Assembly: GCA_044239865.1 (NCBI GenBank) | Contig: JBIIAO010000004.1 | Coordinates: 213,917 to 277,916, forward strand | Direction: 5' to 3' | Source: CAIZGX01 sp044239865 | GTDB lineage: Bacteria; Bacteroidota; Bacteroidia; Flavobacteriales_D; Sanyastnellaceae | DNA: 64,000 nucleotides | Part shown: positions 1-7,623 of the stretch, in pieces | Layout: every line of letters begins with the position of its first letter | How positions within the stretch are numbered: the stretch's first letter is position 1 | Position numbers and translations under genes: made by a program | Notes under the pieces: generated by a model | The model's database searches: none | What the model was told of the DNA's origin: nothing | The model's input: only the letters and a program-made list of their open reading frames with translations

Positions 1-159
1 AATGAGGCGGAATTGAAATTAGCGGAAATGATTTCTGAACTGCTTCACAACTCCAATGAAATTTCATTATTGGAAAAAAATATAGTGGCATTCGCGCGTC
101 CGAATGCAACAGAAGAAATTGTAGATACCTTAATTGAAGTGGTGTATGGAAGAGCGTAA
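1..159 (+). CDS. murG: MurG C-terminal fragment (partial at window edge)
   Basis: An open frame enters from the left edge and ends at TAA 157-159, giving 52 residues. They form a helix rich in Ala, Glu and Leu, then FARPNATEEIVDTLIEV, which resembles the last helices of MurG. MurG is the peripheral membrane GlcNAc transferase that turns lipid I into lipid II. The stop lies 14 bases inside the murC start region, so the two genes are translationally coupled. The gene order before murC-ftsQ-ftsA is the usual division/cell-wall order and supports the call more than the short sequence does. The catalytic part is outside the window. Confidence 0.7.
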   Translation, partial: NEAELKLAEMISELLHNSNEISLLEKNIVAFARPNATEEIVDTLIEVVYGRA

Positions 160-1537
160 GTTAACATGCGATGTCATGTATTTCTTGGGTATTGGTGGCA
201 TTGGTATGTCGGCTCTTGCTCGTTATTTCCATCGCAAGGGAGTGCATGTGATGGGATACGATCGCACGTCAACTGCATTAACCACAGAGCTGGAGTTAGA
301 AGGAATTTCAGTTCAGTACGAAGACAGCGTAATGTCTTTGCCACAACTTCTTCATTCAACACCGAAAGAGAAAGTGCTTGTTGTTCGGACACCAGCTGTT
401 CCAAAAGATTCTTCTCAGCTGCAATATTTCCTTCAACATGAATTTAGAATTTGGAAGCGAAGTGAGTTGTTGGGCTATATAACTCAACTCGATGAAACCA
501 TTGCCATTGGCGGAACGCATGGAAAGACTACAACATCAACATTGGTGGCGCACATCCTTCATTCAACCATTGGTTGCAATGCTTTTTTAGGTGGAATTTC
601 TTCCAACTTCAATAGCAATGTTTTGCTTTCGAATACTTCACGAACGGTGGTGGAAGCGGATGAATTCGATAGAAGTTTTTTGACTTTGTATCCGAAGATT
701 TCAGCATTGACCTCCATGGATCCCGATCATTTAGATATCTATGGAAACGAAGAGAGTATTCGTGAAGGTTTTCTTTTGTTTTTGAAACAAACTCGCGCAG
801 ATGGGAATATTGTGGTGAAAAAAGAGTTGAACATTCACGAAGAGTTGAAGTTGGAGAGGAGTGGTGTCTTGACTTACAGTATCTTGTCAGAAGCCGATTA
901 TTTCGCGACGAATATTCGGATTGAAGAGGGAAGTTATGTTTTCGATTTTCATTCTCCACAAGGAGAGTTGTTAGGTGTTCGTTTGGGTTTGCCTGGAAGA
1001 CACAATGTTGAAAATGCTGTTGTGGCTATGGCTTGTTCGCTTCTAGCTGGCGTTGTGTTGAATGAACTGCCAGCTGTCCTTTCAAGTTTCAAAGGTGTTG
1101 CGCGAAGATTTGATGTGCGATTTAAAAGTGAGAGCGGTGTTTACATTGATGACTACGCCCACCATCCGACCGAGCTTTCAGCATGCATTCGTTCGGTGCG
1201 TGAATTATTTCCAGATAAAAAAATTATAGGGATTTTTCAACCGCATTTGTTTTCAAGAACCAGAGATTTTGCAGATGGCTTTGCGGAAAGTTTGGAGCTT
1301 TTGGATATTCCAATTTTGTTACCCATATATCCTGCTAGGGAATTACCCATTGTGGGAATTGATTCACAATGGCTATTTGATAAAATTCGAAAGACGGATA
1401 AATACCTTGTAGAGAAAGATGCCATCTTCACTTTGTTAAATAAACTGCAGTTTGATGTGCTGTTAACGTTAGGAGCAGGGGATATTGATACCCTTGTTTC
1501 TCCGTTGGAAGTGTACATGAAAGAGCGAACGAAATGA
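146..1537 (+). CDS. murC: UDP-N-acetylmuramate--L-alanine ligase MurC
   Basis: MurC is the cytoplasmic ATP-dependent ligase that adds L-Ala to UDP-MurNAc, the first amino acid of the peptidoglycan stem peptide. The 463-residue product has the N-terminal Rossmann motif GIGGIGMSALA (about 15-25), the Mur-ligase P-loop GTHGKTTT (about 123-130), the EADEFDRSF segment, the HNVENA motif and the C-terminal DDYAHHPTE motif, all in the normal order and at normal length. I chose ATG 146 because it places the Rossmann strand about ten residues from the N-terminus; an in-frame TTG at 134 adds only four residues. It overlaps murG by 14 bases and ftsQ by 4 (ATGA). Confidence 0.95.
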   Translation: MEERKLTCDVMYFLGIGGIGMSALARYFHRKGVHVMGYDRTSTALTTELELEGISVQYEDSVMSLPQLLHSTPKEKVLVVRTPAVPKDSSQLQYFLQHEFRIWKRSELLGYITQLDETIAIGGTHGKTTTSTLVAHILHSTIGCNAFLGGISSNFNSNVLLSNTSRTVVEADEFDRSFLTLYPKISALTSMDPDHLDIYGNEESIREGFLLFLKQTRADGNIVVKKELNIHEELKLERSGVLTYSILSEADYFATNIRIEEGSYVFDFHSPQGELLGVRLGLPGRHNVENAVVAMACSLLAGVVLNELPAVLSSFKGVARRFDVRFKSESGVYIDDYAHHPTELSACIRSVRELFPDKKIIGIFQPHLFSRTRDFADGFAESLELLDIPILLPIYPARELPIVGIDSQWLFDKIRKTDKYLVEKDAIFTLLNKLQFDVLLTLGAGDIDTLVSPLEVYMKERTK

Positions 1538-2481
1538 AAGTAGAATCGACAAATAACCCTAAAAAAACTTCAAGGTTCATGAGGGTTTTGGTGTTGGTTT
1601 TTTTTGTTTTGATAGGCGCTGGAACTGTCGTTTTGTGGGCCTTTTCGATTTCGAAGCACAACGTTCAACCCATACCAGAACTTCGCGTGAGTATTCAAAG
1701 AGGGCAAGGAGTAGATGAGCTCATGACGAAAGAAGAAGTGGATTCGATTGTTCATGTTCATTTCGGATTGTTGGTGGGTACGCCAATGAATCAAATTGAT
1801 GTTGGCGCTATTCAAGTGGCCGTTGATCGTCACCCAGCAGTTCAATCGTGCAATGTGTTTTTAGGTGTAGATGGAATTTTGCACGTTGATATTCAACAGC
1901 GAGCTCCTATGTTCAGGGTCTTAAACAGTGATGGAACGGGATTCTATGTTGATACTTTGGGCCAGTCCTTCAGTTTGCTAGATCGAGCGGTGGCGTATGT
2001 TCCTGTTTTTTCAGCTGAAGGTACAATTGCTTCAATGGAGTTTCCAGCTAACAAAGACTACTACGATGAGAATGCTTTGGGCTTGACCTATTTGGATGAG
2101 CTGGTTTTATTTGGAAATCACATGCGTAAGAATGCGGATTTAAAAGACTGGGTAGAGCATGTGCATTTAACAAGCATGGGTACTATAGAGGTTATTCCAC
2201 GTATAGGAAGACATGTGATAGATTATGGAAGTATCTATAATTTGGAAATGAAAACAAAGATGCTTTTCCAATTTTATCGTTCGCAATTGTACATCACAGA
2301 TCTTGAAAAATACAGCCGAATTAATTTGAATTTTGAAAATCAAATTATTTGTGAAAAGCGCGGGGTTTCTGCATTCCCAGCTACTGCAGATAGCTTGACA
2401 ACGAATTCGAACAATGCACCCATTGTGCTAGCTAACGACTTAATACCCGCAGCGGCGACGCCTGCACAACAACCTCAATAA
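1534..2481 (+). CDS. ftsQ: Cell division protein FtsQ
   Basis: FtsQ is a bitopic divisome protein that links early and late division proteins. The 315-residue product has a short basic cytoplasmic tail, one membrane span (about 17-36, VLVLVFFVLIGAGTVVLWAF) and a periplasmic region with a POTRA-like/FtsQ part (IQVAVDRHPAVQSCNVFLGVDG) and a longer beta domain, as in Bacteroidota FtsQ. The C-terminal tail is low in complexity, ending in Ala, Pro and Gln. Position between murC (4-bp overlap) and ftsA (7-bp gap) confirms the weakly conserved sequence. Confidence 0.88.
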   Translation: MKVESTNNPKKTSRFMRVLVLVFFVLIGAGTVVLWAFSISKHNVQPIPELRVSIQRGQGVDELMTKEEVDSIVHVHFGLLVGTPMNQIDVGAIQVAVDRHPAVQSCNVFLGVDGILHVDIQQRAPMFRVLNSDGTGFYVDTLGQSFSLLDRAVAYVPVFSAEGTIASMEFPANKDYYDENALGLTYLDELVLFGNHMRKNADLKDWVEHVHLTSMGTIEVIPRIGRHVIDYGSIYNLEMKTKMLFQFYRSQLYITDLEKYSRINLNFENQIICEKRGVSAFPATADSLTTNSNNAPIVLANDLIPAAATPAQQPQ

Positions 2482-2488
2482 ATATTTG

Positions 2489-4018
2489 ATGAATATGGAA
2501 TATACATTTGCGACTTACAACAACCCAACCCCGAGCAACAAAGAAAAATTGGTAGTTGGAATTGATATTGGAACAACAAAGATTGCTTGCGTTGTTGGTA
2601 AAATAGACTCGTTTGGAAAGGTGACCATTCTTGGAATTGGTCGCAGTAAAAGCGACGGGGTGAAGCGTGGGATTGTTCTGAATATCGATCAAACGGTTGC
2701 TTCCATTAAGGAGGCCGTTCAAAAAGCCGAGATTGAATGCGGAATTAAAGTTCACCGCGTGAATGTTGGAATCGCTGGTCAACATATTAAGAGCATTCAG
2801 CAACCGGGAATATATACTCGCAAGGAATTAGAAACAGAGATAAGCATGAGCGATCTTCAGGCTTTGAAGGACGATATGTTCAAGATTCATGTTCCAGCAG
2901 GAGAGTCAATCATACATGTTATTCCACAAGAGTATACTGTTGATACGGAAGGCGGAATTAAAGATCCAGTTGGAATGGCTGGCGTTCGTTTGCAAGCGAA
3001 TTTCCACATTATTACGGGTTCACTTCCTGCTATCAAAAACATCTATCGTTGTGTGAAATTGTCGGGTCTGGAAGTGGGTGAATTGACCTTAGAGCCGATT
3101 GCGAGTTCAGCTGCAGTTTTAAGTGATGAAGAAAAGGAAGCTGGAGTTGCATTGGTAGACATTGGTGGAGGAACAACGGACATTGCAATTTTTCACGATG
3201 GATTAATTCGTCATACTGCGGTAATTCCATTTGGTGGAAATATTTTGACTGAAGATATTAAAACGGGATGTTCAATTTTAAGCAGACATGCTGAGCAGTT
3301 GAAAGTTCAGTACGGATCGGCTTTAGCTGCCGAGACACAGAATGCGAAAGTGGTTGTTCCCGGATTGAACGGCAGAACGCCAAAGGAAATTACGTTGGGT
3401 GCGCTTTCTGGAATTATTGAAGCACGCATGAAGGAAATTTTGGAGTTGGTTCACTTTGAAATTATGCGCAGTGGCTATGAGAGAAAATTAATTGGTGGAA
3501 TTGTGTTGACCGGTGGCGGTGCACAGTTGAAGCACATTAAGCAATTGGTTGAGTACATTACAGGATTGGATTGCCGCATTGGTAAGCCCATTGAGCACGT
3601 AATTAATTATAAAGATGAGTCGCAGTTGCCACCAGCTCTTTCTACGGGCGTAGGTCTTGTTATTACTGGAGAAGAGAATGTGGGTGAAGATTATTTCGAG
3701 CGTATTATTGGAGAAGCATTAATAGATGAGAGTATTCCTGCAGAGAAGCAAGTGGAGACTCAACCTGAAGAGGAAGAAATGGAAGAAGTGTTTGTTCCTA
3801 TTGGTGATTTCTCGTCATACATGGAAACCATCGAAGAATTGAACGAAAATTCCATAGAAGAAGGAACACAAACAGAAAGTGTTAATGAAGAATCTGTTCA
3901 TATGGAAGAGGAAGAAACTCAGAAGCCGGTGAAAATTCGTGAACCACGAAAGCCATTTGGTGAAAGTATGTTAAGTCGATTCAAAGGATTCTTTGAAAAC
4001 GACGAAGCGGTAAATTAA
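2489..4018 (+). CDS. ftsA: Cell division protein FtsA
   Basis: FtsA is the actin-like ATPase that anchors FtsZ filaments to the membrane. The product (509 residues from ATG 2489; ATG 2495 is also possible) shows the actin-fold phosphate-1 motif VGIDIGTTKIACVVG, the SHS2 domain region, phosphate-2 VDIGGGTTDIAIF and the adenosine motif GGIVLTGGGAQLKHI. After the core comes an acidic Glu-rich linker of about 80 residues, then a C-terminal basic, hydrophobic helix (ESMLSRFKGFFEN) of the kind used as membrane anchor. The gene is normally followed by ftsZ; here the next gene is convergent and overlaps its stop by a few bases, so ftsZ must lie elsewhere. Confidence 0.95.
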   Translation: MNMEYTFATYNNPTPSNKEKLVVGIDIGTTKIACVVGKIDSFGKVTILGIGRSKSDGVKRGIVLNIDQTVASIKEAVQKAEIECGIKVHRVNVGIAGQHIKSIQQPGIYTRKELETEISMSDLQALKDDMFKIHVPAGESIIHVIPQEYTVDTEGGIKDPVGMAGVRLQANFHIITGSLPAIKNIYRCVKLSGLEVGELTLEPIASSAAVLSDEEKEAGVALVDIGGGTTDIAIFHDGLIRHTAVIPFGGNILTEDIKTGCSILSRHAEQLKVQYGSALAAETQNAKVVVPGLNGRTPKEITLGALSGIIEARMKEILELVHFEIMRSGYERKLIGGIVLTGGGAQLKHIKQLVEYITGLDCRIGKPIEHVINYKDESQLPPALSTGVGLVITGEENVGEDYFERIIGEALIDESIPAEKQVETQPEEEEMEEVFVPIGDFSSYMETIEELNENSIEEGTQTESVNEESVHMEEEETQKPVKIREPRKPFGESMLSRFKGFFENDEAVN

Positions 4019-5436
4019 TTTTTTTCGAAAAGTGCCACCGCCTCCAAATGTGAGGTGTGTGGGAACTGATCGACGAAACTAATTTTCTTCAACTGATATC
4101 CTGAAAGAATAAGTGTCTCGCAGTCTCGTGCTTGTGTCGCAGGATTGCATGAGATGTAAACGATGCGTTTCGCGTCGAGTCCGATTACTTTTCTTAATGT
4201 CTTTGGTGAAATGCCTCCACGGGGAGGGTCGAGCACCAACGTGTTGATTTGGTTTTGAAATTGCGGTTGTTCCAACAAGAATTTCCCCACATCTGCAGCG
4301 AAGAATTCAATATTCGAAACATTGTTTTCTAGTGCATTTTTCTTCGCGTCTTCAATGGCAGCTTCCACAATATCTACTCCCACAACAGGCAAAGAAGTTT
4401 TTTGTGCAATGAGTTGTCCTATTGTTCCTGTTCCGCAAAATAGGTCGAGAATATATCCGTCAGGAACCTCAGCTGGATTGCAATAGTCTATTGCCTTTGT
4501 GTAAAGTCTTTCAGCGCTTTTCGGATTGGTTTGAAAGAAGCTCTTCATATTTACTTTGAACTTCAATCCCAATAAAATTTCTTCGATTTCAGAATTTCCG
4601 TAGAGCAGATTTGATGAGCCGTTCAAAGGTTCAGCGCGATCTCCAGTGTCATCATTCAAGGTGTGAATAATTCCGTCGCAGCGATCTCCAAGTATGTCTA
4701 AGACGAGTTGAACAAATCCGTCGCAATCGAACAGCTCTAGTCCAACCGAAGAGGTTACGAGGTTAATCAGAAGGAGGTCGTGAGTGAATGATTTTCGAAC
4801 CACAACGTATCTGAAGAATCCTTCTCGCTTCGGCGGATGCCATGCAGGAAGTCCGCTATTTATGCAGAATGTGCGAATGCGGTGTAGATTGTTTTCAAAA
4901 GTTGCGTCGAAGAGTCCTGATTCAGCGTCTAAGTTTTCTACCATCCACCAAGTTCCTCGGTGCTTAAATCCTAAACCGAAATCATCTAATTCTTCTTTGG
5001 TTGGAAGGTCGTATCGAATAGCGCTGAAGCTATATTCCATTTTGTTTCTGTAGTTCCAAACCGATGGAGACTCGATGTACTCATCGAAGAGTTCATCGAT
5101 GTTTTCTATTTTTCCAATGCGTTTGTACAATTGAAGGCAAGAATCCTTTTTGGCTTCGTGTTGTTTTTCAATAGGCCAAGCGGCATAGGGCGCGCCTGGA
5201 ATGCGCTGAAATGGAAGTTCTATTTCATCGGGAGAATTCTCAAGCACTTCAACCAATTTGCAATTCGCAAATCGTTTGTCGGGCTTGATTACCTGTGCGC
5301 GAACTAGTTGTCCTGGGAATGTATTTTCAACAAAAACGGTAAAATCGCCTTTGTCGGTTTTCAATAGTCCAATGCCATTGCCTCCGAAGGCAAAGCGGTC
5401 TATTTTAATGTCGAGTATTTGGTTCTTTTTTAGCAC
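4015..5436 (-). CDS. rlmD: TrmA/RlmD-family RNA (uracil-C5)-methyltransferase
   Basis: S-adenosylmethionine-dependent enzyme predicted to methylate C5 of a uracil in 23S rRNA. Reading from GTG 5436 gives 473 residues: an N-terminal TRAM-type beta domain (IDRFAFGGNGIG), then the Rossmann methyltransferase core with motif I LDLFCGTGTIG (about 331-341), DPPRGG (about 403-408) and the catalytic Cys in ISCNP (Cys430). The Cys cluster that binds an Fe-S centre in E. coli RlmD is absent; the equivalent stretch reads RIPGAPYAAWPIEKQ. GTG 5436 is chosen because it starts just before the TRAM domain. The frame stays open for 53 more codons to ATG 5595, but that stretch is a 12-bp tandem repeat. The stop overlaps that of convergent ftsA. 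Confidence 0.85.
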   Translation of the reverse strand: MLKKNQILDIKIDRFAFGGNGIGLLKTDKGDFTVFVENTFPGQLVRAQVIKPDKRFANCKLVEVLENSPDEIELPFQRIPGAPYAAWPIEKQHEAKKDSCLQLYKRIGKIENIDELFDEYIESPSVWNYRNKMEYSFSAIRYDLPTKEELDDFGLGFKHRGTWWMVENLDAESGLFDATFENNLHRIRTFCINSGLPAWHPPKREGFFRYVVVRKSFTHDLLLINLVTSSVGLELFDCDGFVQLVLDILGDRCDGIIHTLNDDTGDRAEPLNGSSNLLYGNSEIEEILLGLKFKVNMKSFFQTNPKSAERLYTKAIDYCNPAEVPDGYILDLFCGTGTIGQLIAQKTSLPVVGVDIVEAAIEDAKKNALENNVSNIEFFAADVGKFLLEQPQFQNQINTLVLDPPRGGISPKTLRKVIGLDAKRIVYISCNPATQARDCETLILSGYQLKKISFVDQFPHTSHLEAVALFEKN

Positions 5437-5452
5437 GGGGCAAAGATATGTT

Positions 5453-5596
5453 CTTCGAAAGATACTTTGTAAGATTCTGCGAAAGATGCGATGCAAGATA
5501 CTTTGTAAGATTCTTCGAAAGGTCTCGCGAGGCGTCTTGTGTAGGGTCTTGTGCAACATCTCCCGAAGCGTCTTGCGTAGCATCTTGCGAAGCATT
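5453..5596. repeat. Degenerate 12-bp minisatellite, twelve units
   Basis: The stretch divides cleanly into twelve consecutive 12-base units, for example CTTCGAAAGATA, CTTTGTAAGATT, TTGCGTAGCATC and TTGCGAAGCATT. Units 2 and 5 are identical and the pair 1-2 recurs as 4-5, so a 36-base higher-order period is also visible. It fills the divergent gap between rlmD and the DAEYKA-repeat gene. Read on the minus strand it is open and in frame with rlmD, coding for a four-residue repeat such as MLRK-TLRE-ILQS-IFRR. The same family occurs at 42804-42897 in the same orientation. Confidence 0.85.
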
Positions 5597-5599
5597 GTT

Positions 5600-5607
5600 T
5601 ATCTTCG
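5600..5607 (+). promoter_or_regulatory. Candidate -7 element for the DAEYKA-repeat gene
   Basis: TATCTTCG is one base from the Bacteroidota -7 consensus TAnnTTTG and lies 21 bases before ATG 5628. It sits immediately after the last minisatellite unit, so the repeat array occupies the upstream promoter region. No convincing -33 TTG at ideal spacing was found. The call is inferred from the motif. Confidence 0.35.
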
Positions 5608-5627
5608 TTGAAATAAAAAAAACAGTT

Positions 5628-5963
5628 ATGAAGTCAATCGTTCTACTTTTTGCATTGTGCGCATTTGGACTTAGCGCGAGTGCTCAAAAGATTTATTCTG
5701 TAGATGCGGAATACAAGGCTCAGGTTAAAGTTTATGTTGTGGATGCCGAGTACAAAGCAGATTTACTGGTTTATAAGGAAGACGCGGAGTATAAGGCGGG
5801 TAGTAATGATGGACGTTGGTATTTCGTAGATGCGGAATACAAAGCGACTAAGAAAATATATTTTGAAGATGCCGAGTACAAGGCTGATTTGAAAATTTAT
5901 TTCGTCGATGCAGAGTACAAAGCCGGTTGGAAGAATTCTTCTAAGAAGCACTTGTTGTTCTAA
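5628..5963 (+). CDS. Secreted DAEYKA-repeat protein (DUF6150-like)
   Basis: The 111-residue protein begins with a clear signal peptide (MKSIVLLFALCAFGLSASAQ). The mature part is six repeats, each with the invariant core DAEYKA preceded by a short beta strand such as KVYVV, LLVYKE, WYFV or KIYFV, and it ends in WKNSSKKHLLF. The layout matches small secreted Bacteroidota proteins annotated as DUF6150, whose function is unknown. The codons of the six cores differ (for example GATGCGGAATACAAGGCT and GACGCGGAGTATAAGGCG), so the motif is held at protein level. ATG 5628 is chosen because it directly starts the signal peptide. The open frame upstream only reads the minisatellite. Confidence 0.8.
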   Translation: MKSIVLLFALCAFGLSASAQKIYSVDAEYKAQVKVYVVDAEYKADLLVYKEDAEYKAGSNDGRWYFVDAEYKATKKIYFEDAEYKADLKIYFVDAEYKAGWKNSSKKHLLF

Positions 5964-6087
5964 CCTTATCAGCTTCTAGCTTTTTTATTTTTTTTATGTA
6001 TGCAACAGTTAGGGCATCAAGTGATTTTGATTTGCCCTTGCTTTTCATGAATGATTCCGCATATTCTTTAAGATTCTTTTTATTCAT
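5941..6087 (-). CDS. Possible small Lys-rich protein (48 aa)
   Basis: An open minus-strand frame from ATG 6087 to TAG 5941 codes for a Lys- and Ser-rich 48-residue peptide (starting MNKKNLKEYAESFMKSKGKS) with helical character and no signal peptide. It overlaps the end of the upstream secreted-repeat gene by 23 bases and otherwise fills the gap before the SLC13 gene. Nothing in it is recognisable. It could be a short real gene or chance; composition looks coding-like, but there is no independent support. Confidence 0.3.
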   Translation of the reverse strand: MNKKNLKEYAESFMKSKGKSKSLDALTVAYIKKIKKLEADKVRTTSAS

Positions 6088-6176
6088 GTTCTATTCGAGA
6101 ATTATTGAAACATGAATTTACTGAAAAGTAAGAAGCAATTGAAATTATTTGACGAGAAGTTGTCCTAAATTTAGCC

Positions 6177-7586
6177 ATGCGAAAAATAAACTTATTCCTT
6201 CCTGTTGTTCTTGCATTCGCGATAACTCTTGGGCTGCCGAATTGGTTGTCTTGGAATGAACGGGTAGTCTTGTCAACTGTTTTAGTTATGCTGTGGTGGT
6301 GGATATCTGAAGTGATACCCATGGCTGTAACGGCGCTTGTTCCGATTTTGATTTTTCCAATTTCGAATGTCATGAGCATGGAAAAGGTGGTGGTGCCTTA
6401 TGCCGATAAATTTGTCTTTTTATTTCTAGGTGGATTTCTGTTGGCTTTGGCTATTGAGAAACACGGATTGCACAAGCGAATTGCCTTTCGCTTGCTTGAT
6501 TTGGCCGGTAATGCGAAAGCGCGCATATTGCTTGCTGTAATGTTATCGTCTTATGTTTTGAGCATGTGGATTAGCAACACGGCAACCGCGATGATGCTTA
6601 TTCCAATTGCTGCATCTGTTGCTCATTTACTTTCAGCCCATCAGCATGAGGCGAAGTTCAAACGTGCTTTAGTTTTGGGTGTTGCTTATGCGGCGAGCAT
6701 TGGCGGAATGGCAACCTTAATAGGAACTCCTCCGAATGTTGCTGCTGCAGGTATAGTGAAGGAACAGTTTGGTGAAGAGATTTCATTTGTTGAATGGATG
6801 AAATACGGAGTTCCATTTTCATTGATTTTGTTACTTCTCGTTTTTCTTATTCTTTCGAAAATCCATTTTAAAAGGAATGAAACCATTGTTGGTGCGCATG
6901 CTGAGCTGCACGCTATTCGCCAGGGAATGGGCGGCATGATGAAATCTGAAAAGAGAGTGTTGCTGATTTTTTTGGGAGCTGTTCTTTGCTGGATTTTCCA
7001 ATCGCCTATTTCGAAAGCGTTGAATGTCGCGGCTTTCAACGACACTTGGATTGCCTTAGCTTTCGGATTGTCTTTGTTTTTTATTCCGAGAGGAATGTCA
7101 GAACCGAATGAACGTTCGGTGGGATTGTTGGAATGGCCAGATACAGAGAAATTGTCGTGGGGAGTGTTGTTGATGTTTGGAGGTGGATTGACTTTATCTG
7201 TGGCGTTCAAAGAAGTTGGATTGCTGGAAAGATTGTCGCAATGGTTATCTGTTGTGAATGTAGGTAGCTCATCTGCTTACCTCATTATGTTATGCGGAAT
7301 AGGGTTGTTGCTCACGGCGCTCATGAGTAATTTGGCCATGGTTACTTTGTTTGTTCCGATTGTGGGCGTGCTAGCGCATCAGCAAGGGTTTTCAGCAGCG
7401 GCTTGGGCAATCCCTGTTACTCTTGCTGCAAGTTGTGATTTTATGTTTCCTATGAGTACTCCACCGAATGCCATTGCCTACGGCACGGGTTGGGTGAAAG
7501 CGAAGGACATGTTCGCAATAGGAATTATTGTGAATTTGATTTCGTTTGCGTTGTTGGTGGGGATGGTAATGTTGTCCAACTTCTGA
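6177..7586 (+). CDS. SLC13/DASS-family anion symporter
   Basis: A 469-residue polytopic inner-membrane protein with about 11-12 hydrophobic segments. It carries both signature substrate/sodium-binding motifs of the divalent anion:sodium symporter family: SNTATAMM in the first half, followed by GTPPNVAAAG, and the matching STPPNAIAYGTG in the second half. Family members import dicarboxylates, citrate or sulfate with Na+; the exact substrate cannot be told from the sequence. Length is normal. The gene stands alone: the next gene is convergent and the upstream neighbour encodes an unrelated secreted protein. Confidence 0.9.
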   Translation: MRKINLFLPVVLAFAITLGLPNWLSWNERVVLSTVLVMLWWWISEVIPMAVTALVPILIFPISNVMSMEKVVVPYADKFVFLFLGGFLLALAIEKHGLHKRIAFRLLDLAGNAKARILLAVMLSSYVLSMWISNTATAMMLIPIAASVAHLLSAHQHEAKFKRALVLGVAYAASIGGMATLIGTPPNVAAAGIVKEQFGEEISFVEWMKYGVPFSLILLLLVFLILSKIHFKRNETIVGAHAELHAIRQGMGGMMKSEKRVLLIFLGAVLCWIFQSPISKALNVAAFNDTWIALAFGLSLFFIPRGMSEPNERSVGLLEWPDTEKLSWGVLLMFGGGLTLSVAFKEVGLLERLSQWLSVVNVGSSSAYLIMLCGIGLLLTALMSNLAMVTLFVPIVGVLAHQQGFSAAAWAIPVTLAASCDFMFPMSTPPNAIAYGTGWVKAKDMFAIGIIVNLISFALLVGMVMLSNF

Positions 7587-7623
7587 ATATTTTTTTCAAA
7601 TGCTAAGTTGAAAAGGAAAAAGA

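Noticed and set aside
5453..5596. CRISPR array
   Set aside because: Units are 12 bases with no spacers, and there are no cas genes in the window.
5448..5627. N-terminal extension of the DAEYKA-repeat protein through the minisatellite
   Set aside because: The signal peptide begins at ATG 5628, and a -7 element lies at 5600-5607; the upstream frame is only open because of the 12-bp period.
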